From NCBI GenBank assembly GCA_035079385.1, contig JAVHKY010000004.1, positions 12,989,001 to 13,053,000 of the forward strand: DNA of 64,000 bases, given 5' to 3'. Source of the stretch: Aspidiotus rigidus. Taxonomy: Eukaryota > Arthropoda > Insecta > Hemiptera > Diaspididae. Position 1 is the first letter of the stretch, and each line of letters opens with the position of its first letter. Position numbers and translations under genes: made by a program. This document shows, piece by piece, positions 24,787-36,690 of the stretch. The notes under the pieces are model-generated. The model was not told where the DNA came from. It did no database searches and worked only from the letters and a program-made list of their open reading frames with translations.

Positions 24787-24827
24787 CTCACGACGTTTCG
24801 TCCGCATAGCAGACATCATCAGGTGAG
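24787..24827 (-). ncRNA. Hammerhead ribozyme motif of Penelope-like type
   Basis: Read on the minus strand the 41 nt fall into stem I strand CTCAC, core CTGATGA, an extra T, stem II hairpin GTCTGC-TAT-GCGGAC (six pairs, one G-T), core GAA, self-complementary ACGT plus C, and stem I strand GTGAG, which pairs perfectly with CTCAC. All invariant core bases (CUGAUGA, GAA, A-UH) are present. Stem III is only the palindrome ACGU. This is the very short or dimeric stem III known for type I hammerheads in Penelope-like retroelements, where two molecules may cooperate. Cleavage would fall after GAAACGTC. The oddity is the unpaired T between CTGATGA and stem II. No reverse transcriptase is recognisable nearby, so this is probably a relic terminal repeat. 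Activity is untested. Confidence 0.7.
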
Positions 24828-27800
24828 GAATTAGAACTTAAAAAGAGGAAAAATCTGCTTTCGTTTGTTTGTAGTTCAAACGCGAAATTCAAACGTTCGA
24901 AAACAATTTGTCTTCAATTTACTTTTTATCTGATTAAAATTTTTTTTGTTATGATTCAGTTCGAAATTCGAGAAGTTCGATATTTGTCTAATTTGGAATT
25001 TGCTCACCCTTAATCAGGATTCAATTTGGCAAATTTGTTGGATTTAAAGGAAACTTCGTCATTATCGATATGGTTTTTGTCATCATTCGTATCGTAAAGA
25101 GGCGACAGCGGTGATGCGCGCAATCCATACAACAGCGAATGATGTTTCGTGTATATCAGAACAAGTATACCTATAATGTTTGGAAGAAAAAAAAAATTCG
25201 ATCTAGTGATAACGCACATTGCATTGCTGAAATCCCTGCCCTTTATTAGTCAGCTTTTAGAATTGAGAATTTTTGTTTGCTTGAAATTTTGAACATCCTC
25301 TAAACTTGGAACGAGACATTATCTTAAAAGTCGATTAATTTGTCTGTTATAGTTCTAGCAAAGAAATGAGAATTCGAGCGCTGTGTAAGTACTGTCTAAA
25401 TTCTCGGATTTCGATGACGAACGATGTACGACTCTTACGAAACGGTTCATTTATGATGCTTCTCTTCCTTCGTTTGGAAATTTTAAAAAGACTACGCCGA
25501 TGTTGGATCCAAAAAATGGTTGGCTTTGTATATAATATTATCACATCCAATACGTTCTGAAATTTTTTCTATCGTGGCTCTCGCAGAATTAATAACTCAT
25601 TTTGGTACAAACAGGATGCTATCGGTGTACCTACCTTCCCTCTTTCTTGATGTGCGTGTGTCGTGGAGATATTCGTGGATGCTGATCTGTTTGGTTTTTC
25701 ACGTGTTGACAATCCAGATAACGAGGAGGGTTTGTTCGTGTGGAGTAGTACTGATCTACATTTCTTTACGGGTTCATCCAGACTAAGTATCAACCCTTCG
25801 TCTGCGCGTGTACCAATTTATATTTAACGCATACTTGACCTTGAGGTTCAAATTAAATCTCCAGGAAAATTAGTTTAGTGGTACTTTCTTATCGTAGTCG
25901 AATTGAACAGCACACAAAATACGCTTATCAAAGTTCTCTGAATCTTTTATGTACCTCAATTGTTGAAGCTCGGTACGCCGTAGGAATTGGAATTGATTCA
26001 AATCATTTTGTGTAGCCTCGTTCGCAAAAACCTGCTCGTTTCATTAATAATTGGAATCTACGCTTGAATAAATCAATTGTTTGAATTTGAGTATACTTAC
26101 TCGATGGAAAATGGAAGTTGATGAGGACTTTATTACTCACGAAGATGTTTGTTCTCTCTTTATATTTGTTGGCACTCAAGTTGTACTGTCATAATAAGTA
26201 TATATAGAGCTACGACATCATAAACTGCAAGAAAAATGGATGAGAACGAGTCTGAAGAAAAAATGTATCTCTTTCGACTGAAACGTAATTTGTGATAGAC
26301 TTACTGGAAGAAATTCCTGCTTGATGAGGAACACAAAAATGATATTGTTCACCTGAAGGTTTACCAATCACTGGAATACCTCATAGGACTGAATTTTTAT
26401 AAAGTTGTTTTCAAGTTTTTCGAATTTATTGGCGATTGAAATCGTATGTGCTCTGAAATGGAACAGATTATTTCCCTAGGATAAGTAATGGCTTGAGCTC
26501 CATGGTTTTGATAATGTGGACAAATTTTATTTTAGAGGAACGTCTCTTAGTTAATTCATTATCAACTATCGATTGATTGTAGCGAATGTTAAACAAATGT
26601 ATGATAGGCCTAGACTCAATTCGGATGCTATTTGTAGTCAGATGTTGACGTGTATTTTCAACTACTTACTAGGTATAAAAATGCAAATATTCGACCGAAA
26701 AAGTATCTTCTCTTATTCAAAAATGTATCACGCCTGTATAGAAGGGTTTTCTTGTTTTGGTAGCTTATATTTTTGAAAATGAAAATGCTGAGTTCTTTTT
26801 TGAAAACTTTGACAGTTAGTTTTCCCTGTGCGGTTCGTTATTTTGCAAACGTATGAAGTCATCCACGTAAGTTTGCTGCAAAAATGGAGGTCTGCCTTCA
26901 ACAATTTTCAAGTTCAAGCAAATTCGGTTGTATCTTTTTTTCCTCTTTCCTTCTTCCGTGAAAGTTCGAGGTAACTTATATTTCCGCAAATTTACCGCAA
27001 ATTGAAAGGATCGCGAAAGACGTGTCAAGTTCTTCCCGACACTTGTAGCGTAATTTGAATTATTTCATCTGATTCTGTTGGTAAACGTGCCGTGTATTAT
27101 TATTGAGAACGAATGTTTTTATCAAAGTTTTGGGTACCTACACAGTGCCGTATTTTCCGTACCTTGAAAAACGCGTTTGAACAGACGAGCGCGAGTTAAT
27201 AGAGGGTTTTTTTGTAGTAGTTCACGAATGCGAATGCACTTGTATAAGTACGCTTGCATTTAAAAGATCGTTTTTCAACTGTCCCAGATTTTGAACACCT
27301 TTTTTCCGTGTCGCTGGGTATTCAAGCTCACATTACCCTACGTTCAACAAATTAAAACTTTCTGATATTTTTCGTCATAGATTCAAAGTCGTTTTTCTTT
27401 TTTGTTAACATAATTGTTCTCTCATTTATGCCATCGCCTTCCTTTTTGTGGTCAAGTATCGCAAATTATTGAAAGGCGCCCGGGGAAGAGGGTATAGTTT
27501 ATATTTTACGTCGCATCGCGTGGGCGAAAAATAGCAAAATGGGTAGCTTTAAAATACGTTCAATTTTGAGTGAAAAATACGTTCTGAAGTTGAATTATTT
27601 TGTTTTTAGGTACGTAAGTTACCACAATGTCTATTTACCAATCCATCGTTTGGATAATGAAGCTACCGATTTATCTCGAAAAGTTTGTTTTGGGCTCCAC
27701 CTGATTATTGTGACGTCTTGCGGAAGTTGTCATGCAAATACTCATCTTCATTATGAATGATTGAAAAGTATAACTTGTGTACAGTGTGATCGTTAAAGGT

Positions 27801-30800
27801 ACCTGTAATGGCCATCCAGATTTGGATTTTGAATCAAAAATACGTGTCGGAGTCGAATATTTTTATTTTGGTACGTCTTCATGTAGTTTGTTTGATTGAT
27901 CGTGTTCTCTCCCTCGTATGTTGAATACTTTGGATGAGGGACTAGATCAATAATTGCTATTATGATGAATCGTGTAAAAATTTCTACAAATTATTGGAGT
28001 TCAATCCGAGTAAAGCTCAAAAAAGACCTTAGAAATGAATTTAGAATACTTGAAATCCTTTGTAGGTTCAACCTTGACATTTTGCCTCCAAGAATTGAGG
28101 AGTTATTCAAAAATATTGTCTCTAAGCCTTTATTTTTGCGTTCTTTTCGGATTTGTCGATGATTATTAACCTGAAAATGATATTTTTGGTTACGTAAACA
28201 TACTGATGTGAAAAATTTCATGCTTCTAATTTTGAGTGTACGGTCTGTGAAAATTTAGAATCTTGTTTTTAAAATACGAGGATGTGAATTAGTTCATCCT
28301 GTTGTACTTCTGTGAATTCATTCTGGAGTGCAATCGTTTCAATTGTTTTATATACTCTGGAGCACATTTGCTTTTCTCGGAAGGAAATGTTTCTCTCATT
28401 TCATTCCTTTTTGCTCGGTGTACGCCAGATTTGTTTCCCAGTTTTATTCACTGCTAACTTTACTGCTGCTCTGTCATTAGTAGGTAATGAATGAGAAAGA
28501 AAATAGAAAAATTATTGACCCTCGTTGCGTCGCCGGAAGGTGCAACATTGTGGTGATGCTTCCATGTAGTAACGTGCGAGAATGATCGGTGTCGCGCGTG
28601 GCACAAATAGCGGGAGGTCATGTGTAGCACTCTGAAAATATATTATCGCTCCGGGATACCTGACTTTCGGTGGTCCAGTTCGACGTTCGTATACACGATA
28701 CGATAAAACATAGCCACATTATTTTCCGAGAGAAAATCTTTTTTTTTTTCGGTTAATATGTTAATATTGATGTATGCGCAAATGTTTGATTTGATTGCGT
28801 TTATAGTAGAGGTGTCATGTCCACAGCTCAACAGAGGGTCATGATATCTTCTCGTCACTAGGAAATTAGTAAATGTTATAACTTTCCTTACCCATCTGGT
28901 ACTTTATTGAGGCAGCTGAAAATACACAAAAATGACGTGCCGCGTTAGAATAAATATTTCATGAAATTATACGTACGTAAATTGAAAGACGACGTTACGC
29001 TGAGAGTATTTTTGTAATTTTCGTCTCTTTTCCTATGATTTGTAAACATCTGCAAGTAACCTGATACCACCCGAGCAAGTCGAACTCACTCGCAAGAGTT
29101 CGCGTCTATTTAATTCAATATGCGTGCCATATCTTTTGAATCGATATTAACGGGTTCTAAGTCATTTAAATTCTACGAATCTTGCGATAATCTAACCAAA
29201 TTGTGTACAAGCGATAGAAATAATTTTAAAAAATTACATTATTGGAAGACGAAACTTAATCAGACAAATAGGGAAAAGATGGAATAAGACAAAAAAACCT
29301 GTACACGAATGATGGTATAGCTCGAAAGAAAGGGAAAAAAATTAATAGGGCGTAAAATAGGGGTTGAATCGGGTCACGTTAAAATAATAAAATAATATTC
29401 GTTGTCCTCCCTCTCTCTAATACGCCTCCGTTTCCTTCTTAACCATCGTCATTGGCATCATCATCATCTCCAGCATCATCGTAGTCGTTGAGTTCAACAG
29501 TTCGAAACGATTACGACTTATATACTGTATATCGGAGAACGAGTAGAATATTTTATCGAGAGCTTATTTCCTCCTCGAAAATGTAAATATATGCAAAATA
29601 CGAAGCGAGAGGCGGGACGAATTAAAAGGAAAAGATTTCGCGACGCGTCGTGTTTATATTTGGTTATTAAAATGCGTAAATTGAGACACGCGTGGAGAGA
29701 TCCACCCCGAAAATTGACATTGACGCGGAGGGGTGACACGTGCTAGCGTGTAATTTCTCGTATAGAGCATTTATCGTTTATGAAAAATATGTACGCGTAT
29801 GTTTGCCCTGTAGAGAGCAACCAACTGTGTAATTATTATCGTATACATCGCTATAAATATCATTGGCATTTGTACGAACACTATATAACTCGAAAGAAGA
29901 TAGAATTGCGAAAACGATATTATTTATTAATTTGAGAGTGATGTTTGTTTTCGAATTTTCGTTTCCATTTCAGACGTCTAATTACGAACTGACAAAGAAG
30001 AAGGCCGATTATTTAATTAATGTGCTTTCTTCATATGCCAACCTGCGTCTTAGATGCATTTAATTAACGAACGAAGTTCCAATTTATGATTAATTATTCA
30101 GCTGGCCAAAATAGGAGGTTGTGGCACAAGTCTACGTATGAACTAGGATAAGTGCTGTGTGTGTGCATTAGAATTACGTCAACTGGAAGACGAAGCGTAA
30201 CACCTACTCTACGTCAGTATAATATTTTGATATTTGGAGAGTTTTCGTTGATTTACGGTAAACTTTATCGTGGACCTTGAATCTTCACTGAAATAAATTT
30301 TCCTGGTATGATTACCGGGAAACTCTTACGAAACTGGTGACAACGATCGTTTTCAATTCTGGTAATCTTTTACTCTGTACAAAATGTTCTTTGGAATAAC
30401 TGCCCAATGTACCAAATAATTATTGGTATTATGATGTGTTTAAGATTGCAGGTAAATTGTAGGCATATGTGATCCTAGTGGCAAACCTTTATGAGTACAA
30501 GTTCGTTCTCTATACTGAAATTATTTTATTCCCTCGTACTCGTTTAACGTCCTAACTCGAATTCTTTAAACGAATGACCATATTTTAGGGGACTCGCCGA
30601 TTTTTCGATCAATAATTGCTAGTTCTTCTCTATCCGAAGGAAAGGAATCTTTGATTTTCGTGACATAAATTTTGTGAATGTTGACTTTTTGATCAAATTT
30701 TTTATTTGATTGGGGGTTTCCGTCTATCTGATTTTTTGGAGGAATGGTTGCGAGGCATTTTCACCATCAGGAAGAGAGCACCCAAGTCTGCCAACTTATC

Positions 30801-30836
30801 ATGGTTCGGAAATAACACAATTTCTCAGTACTTAAC
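24828..30836. other. Gene-free stretch
   Basis: No protein gene is supported. All frames are under 90 codons and without known domains. The first few hundred bases may be part of the Penelope-like fragment. 29,000-30,300 is CpG-richer and complex, with CACGTG near 29,737 and ACGCG words, and may be regulatory. An ATGCAAAT octamer occurs at about 27,731. Confidence 0.4.
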
Positions 30837-31080
30837 AATTGAGAGCCGATTTTCCAAAACTCGTCAAGTCCACTTGAGCAAATTTTTCAGGAAAAATAAA
30901 AAACTACCTCTAGTTTTAGAAAACCGAAATAATACGGATCATATAACGCATAGATAGTGGTGCCAAAAAATTGTTTGACATTTTTATATAATATAGTACT
31001 TGTATAAGACGCTAAAAACGCTCATATCTTAATTTTGATTAAAATGGACTTAACGAGTTTTGGAAAACCGGCTCTCAATT
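30837..31080. repeat. 244-bp element with 36-bp inverted repeats
   Basis: The segment at 30,837-30,871 begins AATTGAGAGCCGATTTTCC and ends AAGTCCA. It is the near-exact reverse complement of 31,045-31,080 (AATTGAGAGCCGGTTTTCC when inverted), with only two substitutions. The spacer is AT-rich and non-coding. It could be a MITE or a small foldback. The bases outside the arms do not match, and no target duplication is evident. Confidence 0.65.
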
Positions 31081-31312
31081 ATATTTTATGAATAATTTTC
31101 TGGAGCATTATTAACCTCTTCTGATTTGATACATATAGGTAGTGTTATAATTTCAATTTCCCCTTTTTTCAATAGTTTTGTTGACGTTTTCAAGTTCTGA
31201 TAATATAGTTTGGTTCAATTGGTTTTTTGACTGAAATGAAATAAAATGAAATAAGACAATGAAATTAAGATGCGAAGCAGTGGATCGGAGACACAATTCT
31301 ATTCATCTAAGG

Positions 31313-31662
31313 CAGCGGTAGGTATTCAACTTTTTTGAGCCACGTTCAACTTTCAAAATTTCCAAATTTTCCGCGATCGACCAAAAAAAAAAAAAAAAAA
31401 AGGAGTAAGAGGAAACATTATATGGTTTATGTATTAAAATTTGTATTACACAAATGATAGAAATTAGAATGATACTCGCAAATTTTCACACAATACCACC
31501 GTATATTTACGCTTCAGATTACAAATCATCGAAAAAACGTGAATATTCTTATGAGCTCGTACACTCAATTTTTAATCTTTATCAAAAATTTGAGACATGG
31601 ATTTTTTTTTTTTTTTGACAGTTGCTCGAGAACGCTGGCGACCGACCCGTTGAGGACCGCTG
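31313..31662. mobile_element. hAT-type MITE with perfect 8-bp target duplication
   Basis: The 350-bp element starts CAGCGGTAGGTATTCAAC and ends with the complement of CAGCGGTCCTCAACG. It is flanked by ATCTAAGG on both sides (31,305-31,312 and 31,663-31,670), a perfect 8-bp duplication that is the mark of hAT transposition. An internal A run (31,383-31,400) and T run (31,601-31,616) occupy mirrored positions. It has no coding capacity and must have moved using a transposase from elsewhere. The perfect duplication suggests a fairly recent insertion. Confidence 0.85.
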
Positions 31663-32116
31663 ATCTAAGGTTTATTCCACATAAGAAGCAAGATTCAGCT
31701 GGAAATTGTGCAGTGCAATGCGACTAAATTCGTTCTTGAAGAAGTGTAGACTTGGGAGTACCCGGTAATGTATTGATAATGACTTGCAAATGGACAATTT
31801 TGATTGTGACTTAATATTGCTACAAACCATCAATTTTGCGATCTCTACACTGTTAGGAGTATTTTTTGTGACACAGCTGTTGAAATGACTGATTTTTAAA
31901 TAATTGCCTACTGGCGTAGGTTATAAGAGGACTGGGCGGTCTTGCGAGAAGAGTCAGTAGGGACCATTTTCAGCGTGAGAAGTAATTTAATATTCATCTG
32001 TTGCAAGCCACGGTGCCAGAAAAAAGGTTGAAGTTGTTCATTAATATCAAATTGAAGTATAATTAATGATTTCAACTCACTGTACAAATGTAATCGAGAA
32101 AGAAAGGTGTCTTTTG

Positions 32117-34092
32117 ATTTACCGACATTCGCCCGAATACTTTTTGCCCGAGAAAAATATCCCGAAAACGAATTGCCTGAAGGTATATTTCCCCGAATAC
32201 AAATAACCCGTACGACTTTTTACCCGAACAGTTGATAGCGTAGAATGAGGTAGGCTTACGTCGTATTTTGAGACTCCATGGAAATGAATCCGTTCCGGAG
32301 GTAGTGAGCTTGCTACAAACTGTCAGTAGTCGGGACGAGAACGTGGATCCAAAAATAGTCGGCGGTCATCTTCACGCAGGCAGATACATTTACGTTTGTT
32401 CGAAAATAATTAAAGGGCGAATGTATTGGGATTGCCAGCATGTATGGGCGAAAACGTGTAAAGCGCGAGCCATATCATCTGTACCGGCCACCGACGGAAT
32501 TGTCTCCCTTTTCGAAGGACCTGTAGAATCGAAACACAAACACCCTCCAAACCGGGAGGAGGTCGCAGCGGCAGTGATCACGCAGAACGTGAAAGATGAA
32601 GCCGCATCGCATCCCGAGAGAACGCCCGCGCAAATACTTCGTACGCAGTTGTGTGGCGTCAAACCAGCCGTCCTCAGCCAGCTTCCCGAGAAATCCGCAC
32701 TGGCGAGGACGGTGAAACTCCCGGTGAATCCGAACAAGCTATTGGAGTTGGGTGACCTGCCCATGCGTTACCGTAATACCCTGACAGTTGACCTATTCCT
32801 CCTGCACGACACCGGACCCGAGGAAATAGATTCAGAAAAGGAAGAGGTCGAATTCGAAGAGGAAGGTGACGACAAAGGCAACAGAGTTATCGTATTTGGT
32901 ACTCGCCGCAACGTGGAGCTATTGTGCAAATCTCCTATTTGGTTCCTCGACGGAACATTCAAAGTGTCACCTAATATTTTTACACAAGTTTTCACAATAC
33001 TCGGTTTAGTGAACAGAAGACACGCAGCAGGCGGTACAGTAGCACTGCCCTTCATCTACGCTTTCCTTCCCGGTAAGAGGACGGAGTTGTACGCAGAGGT
33101 CCTTCGTGCAGTCCGGACTGCTGTGCAACGTTATCGCGTACAGGCCTGTATTCCACTGAGAATTATGGCTGATTTCGAGTTGGGTATACTTAATGCATGT
33201 CGCGAAGTCTATCCAGGTGTTCCCGTTAGCGCCTGTTTTTCCACGTATATCAATCCCTCTATCGGCGCATTCAGCTAGTAGGCCTCGCCATACAGTACAA
33301 TGATCCCAACGACAGAACGATTAGAAATTTCTCACATATGACATTGGCCTTAGCCATGGTACCAGTCGATGATAAGCAGGAAACATTCAACCTGCTCCGT
33401 AACGAATGCCCGGATGCTTTCCTTCCTGTCATGGACTACTTTCAAGGCACTTACATCAGCCGCCCAGCAACAACGCGTCGAGGTCGACCAACCGCTGCAC
33501 GCTACCCTAACCCACCACAAGTTTGGAATCAGTACGATGCAGCAGTAAGTATAAGAGCCACCGAACCAATAACGTGTCAGAAGGCTAGCACAATAGATTC
33601 CGGCTTGTGGTGGGTAAGCATCACCCAGATCTCTACTCCGCAGTAACAGAGTTTATAAAGGAGCAGGGCTCCACGGAAACGTGCGTCGCCGAACTGGCCC
33701 TTGGCAAGAAAGGAAAAGAACTACCGAGGAAAAAATGGATCGACCTTCAGGAAAGAATTCAAATTTGGCTCTGGATTACCCACAACGCAAAAACGACGGC
33801 ACGGCCGAAATATTGGAGCTAATATAAATCTGTCGTAATTAGTGTAACGTCGGATTACCGTTTTTATTCACGTTCTCACTTATTTGCGCGTACATGAATA
33901 AAAACTTGTGAATTATTCGAGTGGACAATTTTTTTCGGGTATTTTCGGGCGATTCGGGTGAAAAGTCGTGCGGGTAATTTGTTTTCGGGTATTTTGATTC
34001 GGGGAAGTATACCTACAGGCAATTCGTTTTCGGGATTTTTTTCTCGGGCAAAATGCATTCGGGCGAACGGATTCGGGCGAATGTCGGTAAAT
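32117..34092 (+). mobile_element. FLYWCH/MULE transposon with GCCCGAAT-type terminal arrays
   Basis: The ends are inverted copies: 32,121 onward reads ACCGACATTCGCCCGAAT, and the complement of 34,088 backward reads the same. Similarity runs for over 100 bases through GCCCGAGAAAAA, ATCCCGAAAACGAATTGCC and TTCCCCGAAT blocks. Each arm is itself built of many spaced CCCGAA words, probably transposase-binding sites. The four outer bases ATTT/AAAT also match. No 9-bp target duplication could be read, so flanks may have decayed. The element encloses a broken transposase (32,268-33,822) and about 100 bases of 3' spacer. Length is about 1,976 bp. Confidence 0.85.
32268..33822 (+). pseudogene. MULE transposase with FLYWCH-type zinc domain, broken
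   Basis: This gene would cut and rejoin its own element's ends. The first frame (336 codons) holds a FLYWCH-like zinc module (W54, C56, C64, H90, H92), an acidic stretch at about 185-203, and the DDE-type core with DGTFK (D228) and MADFE (D302). The frame breaks near 33,236-33,242, where the related element reads C-F-F-H. A T run one base short moves the frame, which resumes on 33,338-33,548. A second frameshift at about 33,550-33,562 is followed by NNVSEG, holding the expected third acidic residue, and then a TAG at 33,586-33,588 where the relative has Trp. Reading then continues to 33,822. It totals about 518 codons, the same size as the copy at 41.3-42.9 kb. Two frameshifts and a stop make it inactive. 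Confidence 0.85.
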
Positions 34093-34561
34093 GGACCGAT
34101 TTCATTTTGGGCCGCATTTTGAAGCTCACAATATTTCTTTTCGCGTAATAACTTCCATCTACCAATACCATTGGCTCTCCAGAATGATCCTATAATCCTA
34201 AAAATTTAAAGTCAATCATTTGTTTTCTGCTAGACAGAAAGATGATGTCACGGTAGTGAAATCTGCAAATGTAGCCGGGTTTATCAGAGGCGTTGGAAGT
34301 TGGGTTCTTAGGCTCTGTTTCTGAACGTCTCTATGTTTTTTGAAATATGGGACGAGTTTTCACACTGAAAAAGCTATATTCACTTTGTTAGAGACCGCGA
34401 TTAATGGAAAAGAATGGTATGTGAGGCTTTGGTGAGAACTTGAGTGCTAATAGAGTTTTCCATATACCCTGAGACATAGATACATCAATTTGTCAGTATT
34501 ATTTCTTCATTATAATTCCTGAGTTTTGGCGAAAATTTTTGCTAGTAGGAATTAAACCATG
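34093..34561. other. Spacer between two transposons
   Basis: No feature recognised in this AT-rich spacer. Confidence 0.4.
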
Positions 34562-34932
34562 AGGGGGCGTCCATAAATTACGTGAGGCAATTTTTGTGAT
34601 TTTTTGACCCCCCCTTGGTGAGATATTGTGAGATTTACCTTGACCCCCTCCCTCCCCTCTCTTATCTCGCGTGAGATTTTCTAAAATGTGTATTTTTGCT
34701 TTAAATACGTTTATCTGTTCTTAATCGCGTTTCTCTCGATCACATTTTATACCCATTCAAAACGGACTAGTTTTTATTAAATTGAAGCCAGTTTAGCAAT
34801 ATTTTAGAATGCATTTGTGTGAGAAAAAAATTAGGTGAGATTTGTCGGCATCTCCTTCACGTGAGTTTTGGTGAGACTTGGCTGGACCCCCTCCCCCGCA
34901 AAAATGCCTCACGTAATTCATGGACGCCCCCT
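34562..34932. mobile_element. MITE with AGGGGGCGTCCAT termini
   Basis: AGGGGGCGTCCATAAATT at the left and the complement of AGGGGGCGTCCATGAATT at the right form inverted repeats extending through TACGTGAGGCA and then a C-rich block: CCCCCC on the left, and CCCCCTCCCCC, read on the same strand, on the right. GTGAGA(T/C)T words recur through the interior. The 371-bp element has no gene. Ends of this GGGGCGTCCAT type are widespread in arthropod genomes. The superfamily and target duplication could not be read here. Confidence 0.75.
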
Positions 34933-36099
34933 AAGTTGGAGTCTTTCATAACATTTTTGAAGAACTGCTGTCCTTGAATCAGTTTTTCGGATCTTCTTTC
35001 AACTTGTAACTCAACTTCTAAATGTTATACAGTCTTCAAAAGTGAAGAATATTAATCCCAAATCTATTTGAAACGCCTCAGAACTGTCTGTGGAAATTAT
35101 CCATCGTTTCTATCCTCATCAATGCTTTTCAGCAAAATCTTCTCCCGCTCCTTTTTTTTTCACTACAAAATGGAAAAATGAAAAATAAAAAACGGCGGTT
35201 TTTCTTCTTAGAGGAGTTGAAATCATCTTATTTTTCAAGGCTCTGGTTATGTGAAAAGTGAAGTACGAGAAGATAGGATCAAGCTTATCTCGAAAATTCG
35301 TACGTCAAAATAATGTTCAATAAAATCGTTGTTCACTAAAGATTGCGAATTTTATTCTTGGAAATGGACTTTTCTGTATTGTGGCCTTCTTGCGAAGCAC
35401 GACAATACAAACTCCGACTGTTGAGATTTATGCGTGCGTAATTTGACTGGAAAAAAGTTATAATTTAAACGTCGAGACGAGACAGGGAGAACAATGACGA
35501 AAAAGAATGAATACACATTTGTATATACCTCGTTACAATGATTTATTGATATACGTCCGGCGTTCGTGGGGCTGCAAGTTATAATTAGATTAATTGCACA
35601 GTTTTAAGAAACTCGGTGAGCCTATAATGTGAAGATTACCAATGTCATACCGAGAATGCTACGTACGATGCTGAGAAGACTTGGTTTGATTTTATTCCAT
35701 TTTATTGTGTACGGTACGCGTATTTAATTCGAAAGATGCACTCAGCGAAAGAAACAGGAATTTCTCTTACCGACAAACCAAGAAACCTATGAACAATATT
35801 GATACAAACGAGTATGTGTTTTTCACAGACTGACAGCGAAATCTAACATTTGTCGCGTGAACCGTTTACAGCTCTTGGAGAATCTGTTACTTTTCCGCAA
35901 TAAGCCTCGTTTTTTTACGAAAATACTAAAAAAATTAGGGACGTGGCTGCGATAGTGTACAAGTTTTTTTTCCTATTCGTTGTGTAGTCGACCGCAACGC
36001 CTGGAAAAATGCTCTGTGATCGTAAGTGCCTTTCATGCACGAAAAGTTGAACAGGAAATTTGTTGTGGAACGTTGGAAAAAGTAGTGTTTGTAACCAAA
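34933..36099. other. Gene-free stretch
   Basis: No supported feature. The longest frame (35,915-36,115, minus) has no known domain. Confidence 0.4.
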
Positions 36100-36690
36100 A
36101 CTCATTAACAGTCATTTCGGTTACGGTTAAGGCAGAACAAATAATTACGGTTACTCATTTCCTGTAATTACGGTCATACCTGCAGAATAATTTTGGTTGA
36201 AATCGCTCATAACCGTTAATAATAACGGTCATTAAGGTTATGAGGAGGGGGGATACATGAATGAACAAAATGAAACCAAAATCAAGAAAACGAGCTGAAG
36301 AAATCGATTTAATGATTGAATTATATTAAGAATTCTTCAATGTTCTGGAGGATGAAATTAAAATTAGACCTCATTACTAAAAGATCGTTCAACATCTCTT
36401 TGTTCAGCGAATTTCTCAAATTATTTAAAATGAATTTTAAATTTGAGAACAGTCGTTCGATGTTTACTTCACAATTTGAAACATTAATGAGACGATTCCA
36501 TATAATATAGGATGTGTGTAGGTATAGAAAAAATCGAAGATCGGGGTCTGTATTCATGATTTCCTCACAAGTTGTAGGGGGGGGGGGATTAGCTACAGTG
36601 TCTTGAAGCAGTGGAAGACATACTGAAATTTCATCAGAGGAAAGTATTGAGACGTATAAATAATTACAAAGATATTTTATTGAGAATGTA
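36100..36690 (-). pseudogene. hAT transposase relic (C-terminal dimerisation domain)
   Basis: On the minus strand the frame at 36,321-36,557 contains NIERLFSNLK, then R-x-S-L and, some residues on, DLLVMRSN. This is the conserved hAT C-terminal dimerisation signature (ERxFS, R..L, L..R.N). Without requiring a Met, the same frame stays open upstream to about 36,680, passing an 11-G run at 36,577-36,587. The N-terminal BED finger and the catalytic Asp residues are not found. Beyond the stop, 36,115-36,245 is rich in TTACGGTTA and AACCGTTA words in both orientations, plausibly the element's terminal region. This is a fragment, certainly inactive. Confidence 0.7.

Noticed and set aside
32390..33055. 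Minus-strand frames of 124 and 95 codons.
   Set aside because: They are antisense shadows of the FLYWCH/MULE transposase, which has the conserved motifs.
32108..34101. Search for 9-bp target duplications at the MULE ends (also at 40,290-41,103 and 41,144-44,327).
   Set aside because: Flanking bases do not match in any register near the terminal repeats, so none is claimed.
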